NCBI GenBank assembly: GCA_900770835.1
Contig: CAAGLQ010000077.1
Coordinates: forward strand, 1 to 29,058
Source of the DNA: an uncultured Parabacteroides sp.
GTDB taxonomy: Bacteria; Bacteroidota; Bacteroidia; Bacteroidales; Tannerellaceae
Length of the DNA stretch: 29,058 nucleotides
Direction: 5' to 3'
Made by a program: the position numbers and the translations under genes. The notes under the pieces are model-generated. The model searched no databases and was not told the origin of the DNA. It was given only the letters and a program-made list of their open reading frames with translations. Positions 13,999 to 22,679 of this stretch are shown here, piece after piece (within the stretch, counting starts at the first letter, position 1; each line of letters begins with the position of its first letter).

Positions 13999-14466
13999 TC
14001 AAAGGGAGATTTCCATGCAGAGATCGCAACGGTCATAGACGGGATGCGTCATTTCCACGTCTTTAAATCCTAACTTGTGATAGAGATGAATGGAGGCGGC
14101 CAAGTGGGTATTCGCCTCCAAATAGATTTTGCGTACCCCCTGCGCTGCGGCATACGCCAAGAGCGTCTTTCCTAATAGATAACCCAATCCTTTGCCTTGT
14201 GCGGCAGGTGTAACGGCCATTTTCGCCAATTCGTAGGTCTCCGTCTCTGGATGCCTTACCAAAGCGCAGCATCCCAACACGTTACCCTCTTCCACGGCGA
14301 AGAATATCTGACCTCCTTTCTGGATAATTGCGCCTTCCGGATCAGACAATACCTTCCAATCTGCTGGCTCTAAACGGAAATACCGCTCGATCCATTCGCG
14401 GTTGAGACGAATGAAATCGTCGCGGTATTCCTGATTCCAATAGATTATGTTAGCTCTGTTTGACAT
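13999..14466 (-). CDS. GNAT family N-acetyltransferase
   Basis: 155 residues, a single GNAT domain. The acetyl-CoA binding signature QGKGLG (about residues 90-95) lies in VTPAAQGKGLGYLLGKTLL, preceded by ELAKMAV. YLEANTHLAASIHLYHKLGF is the typical C-terminal motif with the conserved Tyr general acid region. The substrate is not predictable; small-molecule or N-terminal acetylation are both possible. It starts 9 bp after the metY stop and is probably co-transcribed from the metY promoter. Confidence 0.88.
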   Translation of the reverse strand: MSNRANIIYWNQEYRDDFIRLNREWIERYFRLEPADWKVLSDPEGAIIQKGGQIFFAVEEGNVLGCCALVRHPETETYELAKMAVTPAAQGKGLGYLLGKTLLAYAAAQGVRKIYLEANTHLAASIHLYHKLGFKDVEMTHPVYDRCDLCMEISL

Positions 14467-14475
14467 CTGTCGTCG

Positions 14476-15765
14476 TTAGATTTTCGCGAATGCCTGCTCC
14501 AAATCCTCCAAAATGTCGTCGATGTGCTCTGTACCGATAGAGAGACGGATGGTTGACGGCGTGATGTGCTGAGCGGCCAACTCCTCCGGGCTCATCTGTG
14601 AGTGTGTCGTGGTGTAGGGGTGGATTACCAAACTCTTCACATCGGCCACGTTAGCCAACAGGGAGAAGATCTCCAACGAGTCGATGAACTTCCAAGCCTC
14701 CTCTTGACCGCCCTTGATCTCGAAGGTGAAGATGCTGCCACCGCCATTGGGGAAGTATTTCTCATACAACGCATGGTCAGGATGATCGGGCAATGAGGGG
14801 TGATTTACCTTCGCTACCTTCGGGTTATTCTTCAAGTAATTAACCACTTTCAATGCGTTCTCCACGTGGCGCTCAACACGCAAAGAGAGGGTCTCCAAAC
14901 CTTGCAAGAGGATGAAGGCATTGAACGGAGAGATGGTCGCGCCGGTATCACGCAGGATGACGGCACGGATACGGGTAACGAAAGCGGCCGCACCGGCTAC
15001 GTCAGCGAATACCGCACCGTGGTAGCTGGGATCGGGTTTCGCCAATGTCGGGAACTTATCGGCGTTGGCCTTCCAGTCAAACTTACCACTATCCACGATG
15101 ACACCGCCTAAGCTGCTGCCATGGCCACCGATGAACTTCGTAGCGGAGTGAACCACCACGTCCGCACCGTGCTCGATCGGACGAATCAGGTAGGGAGTAC
15201 CGAAGGTGTTGTCGATGATCAACGGAATCTGATGGCGATGAGCCACTTCGGCGATGGCGTCAATGTTCGTCACGTCAGAGTTCGGATTACCGAATGTCTC
15301 GGCATAGATGGCCTTGGTGTTCGGCTGGATAGCGGCTTCCAAAGCGGCTAAATCGTTGACATTCACGATCGTGTTGGAGATGCCTTGCGTAGCCAATGTA
15401 TGGGTGATCAAGTTGAAAGAACCACCGTAAAGGTTATCAGCAGCTACGATATGATCGCCTACGCCCAAGATGTTTTGCAAGGCATAAGTAGCCGCAGCGG
15501 CACCTGAAGCGACGGCCAAACCGGCTACACCACCTTCCAAGACAGCCACACGCTGCTCGAAAACGCCCTGTGTGGAGTTGGTCAAACGGCCATAGATGTT
15601 ACCTGCGTCACGCAAGCCGAAGCGGTCAGCCGCATGTTGGGAGTTGCGGAACACGTAGGAGGTTGTCTGATAGATAGGCACCGCACGTGCGTCGGTTGCG
15701 GGATCCGGTTGCTCTTGTCCTACATGCAATTGTAATGTCTCGAAACGATGATTCTTTGCTGCCAT
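14476..15765 (-). CDS. metY: O-acetylhomoserine sulfhydrylase (Cys/Met metabolism PLP enzyme)
   Basis: About 429 residues from MAAKNHRFETLQLHVGQEQP, the usual length for MetY. The Schiff-base lysine is K210 in HSATKFIGGHG. PIYQTTSYVF, YGRLTNST, VASGAAA and LYGGSFNLI are the PLP/phosphate-binding motifs of the Cys_Met_Meta_PP family. It converts O-acetylhomoserine plus sulfide to homocysteine for methionine synthesis, in the cytosol as a PLP tetramer. An upstream in-frame Met gives an alternative start at 15774 with three extra residues; I prefer the second, as the protein begins MAAKNH in this style elsewhere. A consensus promoter lies 38 bp upstream. Confidence 0.92.
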   Translation of the reverse strand: MAAKNHRFETLQLHVGQEQPDPATDARAVPIYQTTSYVFRNSQHAADRFGLRDAGNIYGRLTNSTQGVFEQRVAVLEGGVAGLAVASGAAAATYALQNILGVGDHIVAADNLYGGSFNLITHTLATQGISNTIVNVNDLAALEAAIQPNTKAIYAETFGNPNSDVTNIDAIAEVAHRHQIPLIIDNTFGTPYLIRPIEHGADVVVHSATKFIGGHGSSLGGVIVDSGKFDWKANADKFPTLAKPDPSYHGAVFADVAGAAAFVTRIRAVILRDTGATISPFNAFILLQGLETLSLRVERHVENALKVVNYLKNNPKVAKVNHPSLPDHPDHALYEKYFPNGGGSIFTFEIKGGQEEAWKFIDSLEIFSLLANVADVKSLVIHPYTTTHSQMSPEELAAQHITPSTIRLSIGTEHIDDILEDLEQAFAKI

Positions 15766-15802
15766 AATATTCAATTTTTATTTATTTGTTTTATTCTGGT
15801 AG

Positions 15803-15833
15803 CAAAGGTATAGCTGTTGGATATATCCACCAA
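15803..15833 (-). promoter_or_regulatory. Promoter of metY
   Basis: Minus strand TACCTTTG (complement of 15803-15810) with TTG (complement of 15831-15833) 20 nt upstream. A 10-bp palindrome GGATATATCC lies in the spacer, a possible operator. Confidence 0.7.
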
Positions 15834-15960
15834 GAGGAAAAGAAAATATGAAAAATATCCCTAAAAATAGGTGCTTATACAGGGCGAAAAGACTGTTTTG
15901 GATCGGTTAGGATAAGGGTTAGTAGAATATTTTTCTGATGCGCCCTGCGCGATCGCCGCC

Positions 15961-16941
15961 TCACTCTACCCGGTGGTCGGCGATTTGTTTGCAGCCATTC
16001 AGGAAAGCGCTAATCGGCATACGCTTTTTGCCTGCCAATTGCAGGGAGAGCAGGCGGATATACCCCCCTTCAACGGCTACATCGAGGTAACTCTTCTGAT
16101 CCGTACGCAAGCTGCCGATGGGGAAAGCGTGTGCAGCAGGTCGCTTCTCCGTCTGGTAAATCTTTAATACCTGGCGGTTGCCCTCCGGCGATACCAGCTC
16201 CGTCCATGCGGCGGGGTAGGGGGAAAGGCCACGGATGAAATCGTAGATCCGCTTCATCGGTTGCTGCCAGTTGATGTGACAGGTATCCTTAAAGATCTTC
16301 GGTGCCGGCCGTAGCTCCGCCTCCGTGGCATACAGCTGCTCTTGGGCGATGGTCTCTACCGCCTCTCCGCTCAGCAACAGATCGACTGTCTCCGTCACCA
16401 AACCGGCTCCCAGTTGCATCAACGCATCATGCACAGTGCCTACATCGTCGCTGTCGGCAATCGGCAGATGCTTCTGGCGGATGATCCGCCCTGTGTCGAT
16501 CTCATGCGTCAGGAAGAAGGTGGTCACGCCTGTCTCTGTGTCGCCATTGATCACCGCCCAGTTGATGGGTGCTGCCCCTCGGTATTGCGGTAGCAGGGAG
16601 GCATGGAGGTTGAAGGTGCCTAAGCGGGGCATGTCCCAAACCACCTCGGGCAGCATCCGGAAGGCCACCACGATTTGTAAATCGGCCTTCAACGCCCGCA
16701 GGTCGGCCAAGAAGCCCTCGTCTTTCAACTTCTCCGGCTGCAAAACCGGTAATCCTACCGATTGCGCATATTGCTTGACGGCACTGGCTTGCAACACGCT
16801 GCCGTGTCGCCCCATCGGTTTGTCGGGCATGGTTACTACACCTACAATGTTATATCCACCTTCCACCAAGGCACGCAAGCTTGCCACCGCAAAATCAGGC
16901 GTACCCATATATACGATGCGTAAATCTTCTTTCTTCATCAT
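15961..16941 (-). CDS. fmt: Methionyl-tRNA formyltransferase
   Basis: 326 residues. The formyl-transferase domain starts RIVYMGTPDFAV. The catalytic triad is visible as N111 and H113 in FNLHASLLPQYRGAAPINW and D149 in HEIDTG. A C-terminal OB-like tRNA-binding domain follows (about 210-326). It formylates initiator Met-tRNA using 10-formyl-THF. The second Met (MKKEDL, 16938) may be the true start. It is the last gene of a minus-strand operon and begins 22 bp after the ClC gene. Confidence 0.95.
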   Translation of the reverse strand: MMKKEDLRIVYMGTPDFAVASLRALVEGGYNIVGVVTMPDKPMGRHGSVLQASAVKQYAQSVGLPVLQPEKLKDEGFLADLRALKADLQIVVAFRMLPEVVWDMPRLGTFNLHASLLPQYRGAAPINWAVINGDTETGVTTFFLTHEIDTGRIIRQKHLPIADSDDVGTVHDALMQLGAGLVTETVDLLLSGEAVETIAQEQLYATEAELRPAPKIFKDTCHINWQQPMKRIYDFIRGLSPYPAAWTELVSPEGNRQVLKIYQTEKRPAAHAFPIGSLRTDQKSYLDVAVEGGYIRLLSLQLAGKKRMPISAFLNGCKQIADHRVE

Positions 16942-16963
16942 TTATTATATAGATAAAAACAGA

Positions 16964-18748
16964 TTAATCCCCTGAGAAGTTATCCACCAAGACTTCCCGG
17001 TAGGAATTGAATATCTTTGACTTTGACATAAATCCGATGTAATGTCCCTCTTCATCGACCACGGGGAGGTTCCACGCCTTCGTGTCGTCGAAGATCTCCA
17101 TAATCTTATCCATTGGTGTGTTGATCAAGATCTTAGCCGGAGCGGACACCATGAATTTATCCACTTTGAAGCGGTTGTACAGCTCCGGACGGAACATGAT
17201 GTTGCGGATATTATCCAGCAGGACAATGCCCAGCAAGACCCCTCGCTCGTCCACCACAGGGAACATGTTGCGTGTGCAGCGGGAGATCACCTTCACCATG
17301 TCGCCCAACGACATCTCCGGCGCTACCGTCTGGAAATCTTTCTCGATCACGCTATCGGCCTGCAGCAGGGTCAAAACAGCCTTGTCCTTATGGTGCGTCA
17401 GCAACTCACCTTTTTGCGCCAAACGCATGGAGTAGATGCTATGCGGCTCAAACATCAAGATGGTCAAATAGGAACCGATTGAGACAATCATCAGGGGTAA
17501 GAACAGTTCATAGCCACCGGTCAGCTCCGCAATCAGAAAGACACCGGTTAGCGGGGCGTGCATCACACCGGACATGATACCCGCCATGCCCAGCAGGGCG
17601 AAATTCTTTTCCGACACATAGATGGTGAAGGGGAAGTAGTTGGAGGTATGGGCGAAGATGAAGCCGGCGATACATCCCAGATACAAACTCGGTGCGAAGA
17701 TACCACCACAGCCGCCACCGGCATTCGTCGCGCTGGAGGCGAATACCTTGGTGAGCAAGATCAGCAGTAAGAAGAGGACCACCCCAAAATAGGTGTCGTT
17801 CAAGCCATAGAAGAGACTCTTATCCATGATGTGCGAGAACTGTCCGTTCAACAGGGAGCCAATCGTGTCATACCCCTCGCCATACAGTGGCGGGAAGAGG
17901 AAGATCAAGACGCTCAGCATCACGCCACCCATCAGGAATTTACGCCAATAGGAGCCTAACTTGCGGTAGAATCCCTCCACCCGATTCATCACTCGGGTGA
18001 AATAGAGCGAAACCAATCCGCAGAAGATGCCTAACAGCAGCACATAGGGAATACGCTCCAGGTCGAACTCCTCTGTCTGTGAGAACTTAAACATCGCCTC
18101 CGTACCGGTGAAGATGTAAGACATCGTGGCTGCCGTGACCGACGAGATCAGCAGCGGCATGACCGAGGTCATGGTCAGGTCAAGCATCAATACCTCCACC
18201 ACAAACACCAATCCGGCGATTGGCGCCTTAAAGATGCCAGCGATCGCTCCGGCGGCACCGCATCCCACCAAGAGCATCAAGGTCTTTTGCTCCATCTTGA
18301 AGACACGTCCCAAGTTGGAGCCAATGGCCGCACCCGTCAAGACAATCGGCGCCTCGGCTCCGACTGATCCACCAAAACCGATCGTCACGGAGCTGGCCAC
18401 GATAGACGACCAGGTGTTGTGCGGCTTGATGCGGCTCTTGCGTTGTGAGATCGCATAAAGGATCTTGGTCACACCGTGACTAATGTCGTCACGCACGATG
18501 TATTTCACGAACAGACCCGCCAACAAGATACCGACCACCGGATAGAGCAGGTAGAGGTAGTTGGCACCAGCCGCATGGAAATTGCCCGTCAACAGATGCT
18601 GGATAAAGTGAATCAACTGCTTCAGGATAATCGCCGCCGCCGCGGTGCAGATACCGACCAAAAAACTGATGATCAATATAAAATGCTTTTCCTTGATGTG
18701 TTGCTCCCTCCACAGGAGAAAGCGATAGAAAAAACTAACTTTTGCCAT
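16964..18748 (-). CDS. ClC-family chloride channel/transporter with tandem CBS domains
   Basis: 594 residues. About ten to twelve membrane helices (residues 20-430) are followed by a paired CBS regulatory domain (about 455-590; FPVVDERGVLLG and LPVVDEEGHYIG). Selectivity motifs: GSVGAEAP (127-134), where the usual GREGP is GAEAP but the gating Glu (E132) is kept, and GGIFAPSLYLG. Retention of the gating Glu fits an H+/Cl- exchanger or gated channel. CBS domains usually sense adenine nucleotides. It lies between the sugar transferase gene (25-bp gap) and fmt (22-bp gap) in one operon. Confidence 0.93.
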   Translation of the reverse strand: MAKVSFFYRFLLWREQHIKEKHFILIISFLVGICTAAAAIILKQLIHFIQHLLTGNFHAAGANYLYLLYPVVGILLAGLFVKYIVRDDISHGVTKILYAISQRKSRIKPHNTWSSIVASSVTIGFGGSVGAEAPIVLTGAAIGSNLGRVFKMEQKTLMLLVGCGAAGAIAGIFKAPIAGLVFVVEVLMLDLTMTSVMPLLISSVTAATMSYIFTGTEAMFKFSQTEEFDLERIPYVLLLGIFCGLVSLYFTRVMNRVEGFYRKLGSYWRKFLMGGVMLSVLIFLFPPLYGEGYDTIGSLLNGQFSHIMDKSLFYGLNDTYFGVVLFLLLILLTKVFASSATNAGGGCGGIFAPSLYLGCIAGFIFAHTSNYFPFTIYVSEKNFALLGMAGIMSGVMHAPLTGVFLIAELTGGYELFLPLMIVSIGSYLTILMFEPHSIYSMRLAQKGELLTHHKDKAVLTLLQADSVIEKDFQTVAPEMSLGDMVKVISRCTRNMFPVVDERGVLLGIVLLDNIRNIMFRPELYNRFKVDKFMVSAPAKILINTPMDKIMEIFDDTKAWNLPVVDEEGHYIGFMSKSKIFNSYREVLVDNFSGD

Positions 18749-18773
18749 TGTTTAAACGCTACTTAATCACTCA

Positions 18774-20132
18774 CTAAACGCCTTTTCCCGTAAATACCGT
18801 ACGCACCGTGTAAATCAAGATGGTAAGGTCTAACATCAAAGACATATTCTCGTAATACAACATATCATATTCCAACCGCTCGATCATTTGCGTCACATTC
18901 CCTGCATAGCCATACTTCACCATGCCCAACGAGGTGATGCCTGGCCGCACGTTATGCAGCAAATAGTAGAACGGTGCCTTTTGCACAATCTGGTCGATGT
19001 AATACCTACGCTCCGGGCGAGGGCCAACCAGCGACATATCCCCCTTCAAGACGTTCCAAAACTGGGGCAGCTCATCTAAGCGATACTTCCGCATGACATG
19101 CCCAAAAGGAGTAATGCGAGGGTCATCCTCCGACGAGAGAAGAGGCCCTGCTTTCTCCGCATCGACATACATCGTTCGGAACTTGCAGATCAGAAAGGGC
19201 TTGCCCATATAGCCGATGCGCTCTTGCCGGAAGAAGACCGGCCCTTTGGAATCTCGTTTCACCCGCCAAGCGATATAGCCAAAGAGTGGGGAGAGCACGA
19301 CTAACGCCACAAAGGAAACCACCTTATCCATCAACCATTTCACGTTTTGCTCGACGGGAAGGAAATGGTTGTCGGTCAAATCAATCAGCGGCACATCCTC
19401 CACCGTCTTGATCTTCAATCTCGACAAAGGGGTGGATTTATCCACCCAGATCTTGATTGGGCATTTATATTTATATAAGGAGTAGATGATGGGTTGCAAT
19501 TGTTGCTGCTCATCCTCCTCCAACGCCACTACCAGTTCGTCTGCCGGTTCCTGCTCGAAACGCTCAGGTAATCGCTCCATCTCTTGGGTAGCCACCTTCC
19601 CGATGATCCGATACCCCAGCCGAGTCAAGTCAGCAGCGATGCGTTGCGCTCGTTCACCCGTGCCGATGATCAGCACACGCAACGCCCATTCGCCCCGTTT
19701 GATCTTCCGCTTGCCCGCTTGCGTGATCCATAGACGAGGGAGGTACACCCCTAAGAACTGCAAGCTCCATAGAGCGAAAAATACATCGTAATAAATCTGA
19801 TAGGAACGAGGCAAATCATTTAATATCAACAAGAAAAAAAGCGATACCACGCCTATCGAAACCGTTACGAAGGTAGAGAAAAGCTCTGTGATGCGTGATT
19901 TGCCGAACGGTTTGTTGTAATAGCCGGACAGCCAGAAGAGCGCTATCCAGAAAAAGGGTGCCAAGAGTTGTCCCCATAGAGACGTGGAGTGCGTCAAGAA
20001 AGACCAGACATCGCCAAAACCTTCATATACAGCAATCTCATGATAACGTATCACGTTGAAGAGTAACCAAACCACGGATGACGCTACAAAATCGGAAATG
20101 ATGTATTTACAGGCTTGTACGCTTCGCTTCAT
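18774..20132 (-). CDS. Undecaprenyl-phosphate sugar phosphotransferase (WcaJ/WbaP type)
   Basis: 452 residues. Four to five N-terminal membrane helices (about 12-130) and a cytosolic Rossmann-like domain (VLIIGTGERAQRIAADLTRL) precede a final anchor helix (about 268-285). The C-terminal catalytic PGT domain has PVFFRQERIGYMGKPF, CKFRTM, RKYRLDELPQFWNVLKGDMS and VGPRPERRYY. Such enzymes transfer a sugar-1-phosphate, commonly glucose, to undecaprenyl phosphate to start capsule, exopolysaccharide or O-unit synthesis. No other polysaccharide gene adjoins, so it may be the solitary initiating enzyme serving loci elsewhere. It starts 5 bp after the tsaC stop. The sugar is not certain. Confidence 0.9.
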   Translation of the reverse strand: MKRSVQACKYIISDFVASSVVWLLFNVIRYHEIAVYEGFGDVWSFLTHSTSLWGQLLAPFFWIALFWLSGYYNKPFGKSRITELFSTFVTVSIGVVSLFFLLILNDLPRSYQIYYDVFFALWSLQFLGVYLPRLWITQAGKRKIKRGEWALRVLIIGTGERAQRIAADLTRLGYRIIGKVATQEMERLPERFEQEPADELVVALEEDEQQQLQPIIYSLYKYKCPIKIWVDKSTPLSRLKIKTVEDVPLIDLTDNHFLPVEQNVKWLMDKVVSFVALVVLSPLFGYIAWRVKRDSKGPVFFRQERIGYMGKPFLICKFRTMYVDAEKAGPLLSSEDDPRITPFGHVMRKYRLDELPQFWNVLKGDMSLVGPRPERRYYIDQIVQKAPFYYLLHNVRPGITSLGMVKYGYAGNVTQMIERLEYDMLYYENMSLMLDLTILIYTVRTVFTGKGV

Positions 20133-20137
20133 CTCTG

Positions 20138-20698
20138 TTATCTAATGATCTTCACCAATCCTCTCGCACCTAACTTGATGATGTGCGAGGGAGCCGCTTT
20201 GCGCAAATCGTCTTGCCGATAGCGCACGATGTAATCCACACCCGCCTTGATCGTCTCTGAAATCTCATTGAAATTGGCTGGCGAAGGCTCTCCGCTGACA
20301 TTGGCCGAGGTGGAAACCAACGGCTTGCGGAAACGCTCGCACAGTTTATGCGAAAACTCTTCTTGCGTGATACGGATGCCCACGCTGCCATCTTCGGCTA
20401 ACAGGTTGGGCGCCACGTTGCGTGCCCCACTGTAGATCACCGTCAAAGGGCTGTCTGCCAACTCAATCAGATCCCACGCCACATCGGGTACCTCCTGCAC
20501 GTAGTAATTCAATTTGGCACTACTGTCCATCAAGAGCAACATCGCCTTATGATCAGAGCGGCGTTTCAGCTCATACACTCTCCGTACCGCCTCCTCATTG
20601 GTTGCATCGCATCCAATGCCCCATATCGTATCTGTAGGATAAAGGATTAGGCCTCCGGCAGCCATCACCTCACATGCCTTTTTAATATCTTCTATCAT
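20138..20698 (-). CDS. tsaC: L-threonylcarbamoyladenylate synthase (Sua5/YrdC/YciO family)
   Basis: 186 residues from MIEDIKKACEVMAAGGLILY. PTDTIWGIGCDATN, LKRRSDHKAMLLLM and STSANVSGEPSP are the ATP/threonine/bicarbonate-binding motifs of YrdC. It makes the threonylcarbamoyl-AMP used for t6A37 in tRNA. An upstream Met at 20761 would add 21 residues, but these overlap the promoter at 20718-20747, so the internal start is preferred. It is the first gene of the operon tsaC - sugar transferase - ClC - fmt. Confidence 0.9.
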   Translation of the reverse strand: MIEDIKKACEVMAAGGLILYPTDTIWGIGCDATNEEAVRRVYELKRRSDHKAMLLLMDSSAKLNYYVQEVPDVAWDLIELADSPLTVIYSGARNVAPNLLAEDGSVGIRITQEEFSHKLCERFRKPLVSTSANVSGEPSPANFNEISETIKAGVDYIVRYRQDDLRKAAPSHIIKLGARGLVKIIR

Positions 20699-20717
20699 TT
20701 TCGCTTCGAATATGAGG

Positions 20718-20747
20718 CAAAAATACAAATGATTCTTCGACTTCAAA
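20718..20747 (-). promoter_or_regulatory. Promoter of the tsaC-fmt operon
   Basis: Minus strand TATTTTTG (complement of 20718-20725) with TTTG (complement of 20744-20747) 18 nt upstream. The box ends 20 bp before the chosen tsaC start. Confidence 0.7.
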
Positions 20748-20927
20748 AAAAACCACAACAAAAAAACGATTTTTAGAAAGAGTTGGGGCTAATCTCCTTT
20801 TTAATTTCTATTTTTACGGGTTGAAATAGCTTGGGGTTGTTTGCATCTTGGCTAAATGGCTGAGGAGAAGTGCAGGAAAAAAAGCATCCCGGGTGGCGAC
20901 AAGGAAAAAAGAAAAAAACAATATATA

Positions 20928-22679
20928 ATGATTAACAAATGGAACTTTCGAACCCCAACAGACGAAGAGTTACATAAAAGAGACCGATTGGCGGCTGATT
21001 TAGGTATTAGCCCTGTGATCAGTCTTTTGCTTGTTCAGCGAGGGATTACCTCGGCTGACGAAGCCAAGCGATTCTTCAAGCCCAGTTTGAGCGACCTGCA
21101 TGATCCATTCCTTATGCCCGACATGGAGAAAGCGGTGAATCGGTTGAACCAGGCATTGGGAGATAAGGAAAAGATTTTGGTGTATGGCGATTACGACGTG
21201 GATGGGACGACGGCCGTATCGTTGGTGTACAAGTATCTCCGTCCCTACTCGTCGAGCTTGGATTATTACATTCCTGATCGCTACGACGAGGGCAGTGGTG
21301 TCTCTTTCAAAGGGATAGATTATGCGGCTGCCCATGGTGTGACCTTGATTATCTCATTGGATTGCGGCATTAAGGCCATTGAGAAGATTGAGTATGCCAA
21401 ACAGAAAGGGATAGATTTCATCATCTGCGATCACCACATGCCGGATGATGTGCTGCCGAATGCGGTCGCTGTGCTTGATGCTAAGCGATTGGATTCGAAA
21501 TATCCCTATGAGCATCTCTCAGGGTGCGGTGTGGGCTTCAAGTTTATGCAGGCCTTTGCCAAGAGCAATAACTTCCCGCCGCAGGAGTTGGAGAAGTTGC
21601 TGGAGCTTTGTGCCGTCAGTATCGCTTCGGATATCGTGCCCATCACGGGAGAGAACCGCATCTTGGCCTACTATGGCCTGAAACAGATCAACAGTGATCC
21701 CAGCTTGGGTATCAAAGGAATCATCGATATTTGCGGATTAACCGGTAAGGAGATCACTATCAGTGACATCGTGTTTAAGATTGGCCCTCGTATCAACGCC
21801 TCCGGTCGTATGATGAACGGCAAAGAGGCGGTGGAGTTGCTTTTGGCGAAAGATCGCACGGTGGCGAAAGAAAAGAGCGAGAGCATCAACCAATACAACG
21901 AGGAGCGACGGGAGTTAGACAAGAAGATCACCGACGAGGCGAACGCCATCATCGACAATGTGCAGGATATTGACGACAATCGGGCGATCGTGGTGTATAA
22001 CCCCAATTGGCACAAAGGGGTGATTGGTATCGTGGCTTCCCGACTGACAGAAAAGTATTATCGTCCGGCGGTGGTGCTTACCAAGTCGTCTGAGTTTGTC
22101 ACTGGATCCGCTCGTTCCGTGACCGGTTTTGACATCTACAAGGCGATCGAGAATTGCCGGGATCTGTTAGAGAACTTTGGAGGACACACCTATGCGGCTG
22201 GTTTCTCGTTGAAGGAGGAGAACTTGGAGGCTTTCACCCAGCGTTTCTTGCAATTGGCAGCGGAGGAGATCTTCCCTGAGCAGATGATTCCGCAAATCGA
22301 CATCGACACGATTTTGGATTTGAAGGACATCACGCCGAAGTTTGTCAACGACTTAAAGAAGATGAGTCCGTTCGGCCCTGATAACCAGAAACCGGTTTTC
22401 TGTTCGCTCAACGTGAAAGATTATGGTACCAGCAAGTTGGTTGGTAAAGAATTAGAGCACTTGAAGTTGGAGTTGATCGGTGGCCATTCCAGTACGCCGA
22501 TTCATGCCATTGCTTTCGGAATGCACCAATATAATGCGCATATCAAGCAGATGTTGCCGTTTCATATCTGTTACACCATTGAGGAGAACATCTACAATGG
22601 CAACACCTATATCCAATTGCTGATTAAGGATATGCGGACGGACAACTTCCCTTGCCCCAACCATGAACCGCTTCCGTGA
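20928..22679 (+). CDS. recJ: Single-stranded-DNA exonuclease RecJ
   Basis: 583 residues from MINKWNFRTPTDEE. DHH phosphoesterase motifs: VYGDYDVDGTTA (motif I), ISLDCGIKA (II), ICDHHMPDD (III, the DHH) and LSGCGVGFKF. The DHHA1 domain has INASGRMMNGKEAV and the C-terminal GGHTYAAGFS motif, followed by an OB-fold. It degrades ssDNA 5' to 3' in recombination and mismatch repair, in the cytosol, with Mn2+. A frame extends 24 codons upstream, but it is Lys-rich and unlike the family, so the start at 20928 (AT-rich upstream) is chosen. Its end overlaps recQ by 17 nt; RecJ and RecQ cooperate in the RecF pathway, so coupling makes functional sense. Confidence 0.95.
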   Translation: MINKWNFRTPTDEELHKRDRLAADLGISPVISLLLVQRGITSADEAKRFFKPSLSDLHDPFLMPDMEKAVNRLNQALGDKEKILVYGDYDVDGTTAVSLVYKYLRPYSSSLDYYIPDRYDEGSGVSFKGIDYAAAHGVTLIISLDCGIKAIEKIEYAKQKGIDFIICDHHMPDDVLPNAVAVLDAKRLDSKYPYEHLSGCGVGFKFMQAFAKSNNFPPQELEKLLELCAVSIASDIVPITGENRILAYYGLKQINSDPSLGIKGIIDICGLTGKEITISDIVFKIGPRINASGRMMNGKEAVELLLAKDRTVAKEKSESINQYNEERRELDKKITDEANAIIDNVQDIDDNRAIVVYNPNWHKGVIGIVASRLTEKYYRPAVVLTKSSEFVTGSARSVTGFDIYKAIENCRDLLENFGGHTYAAGFSLKEENLEAFTQRFLQLAAEEIFPEQMIPQIDIDTILDLKDITPKFVNDLKKMSPFGPDNQKPVFCSLNVKDYGTSKLVGKELEHLKLELIGGHSSTPIHAIAFGMHQYNAHIKQMLPFHICYTIEENIYNGNTYIQLLIKDMRTDNFPCPNHEPLP

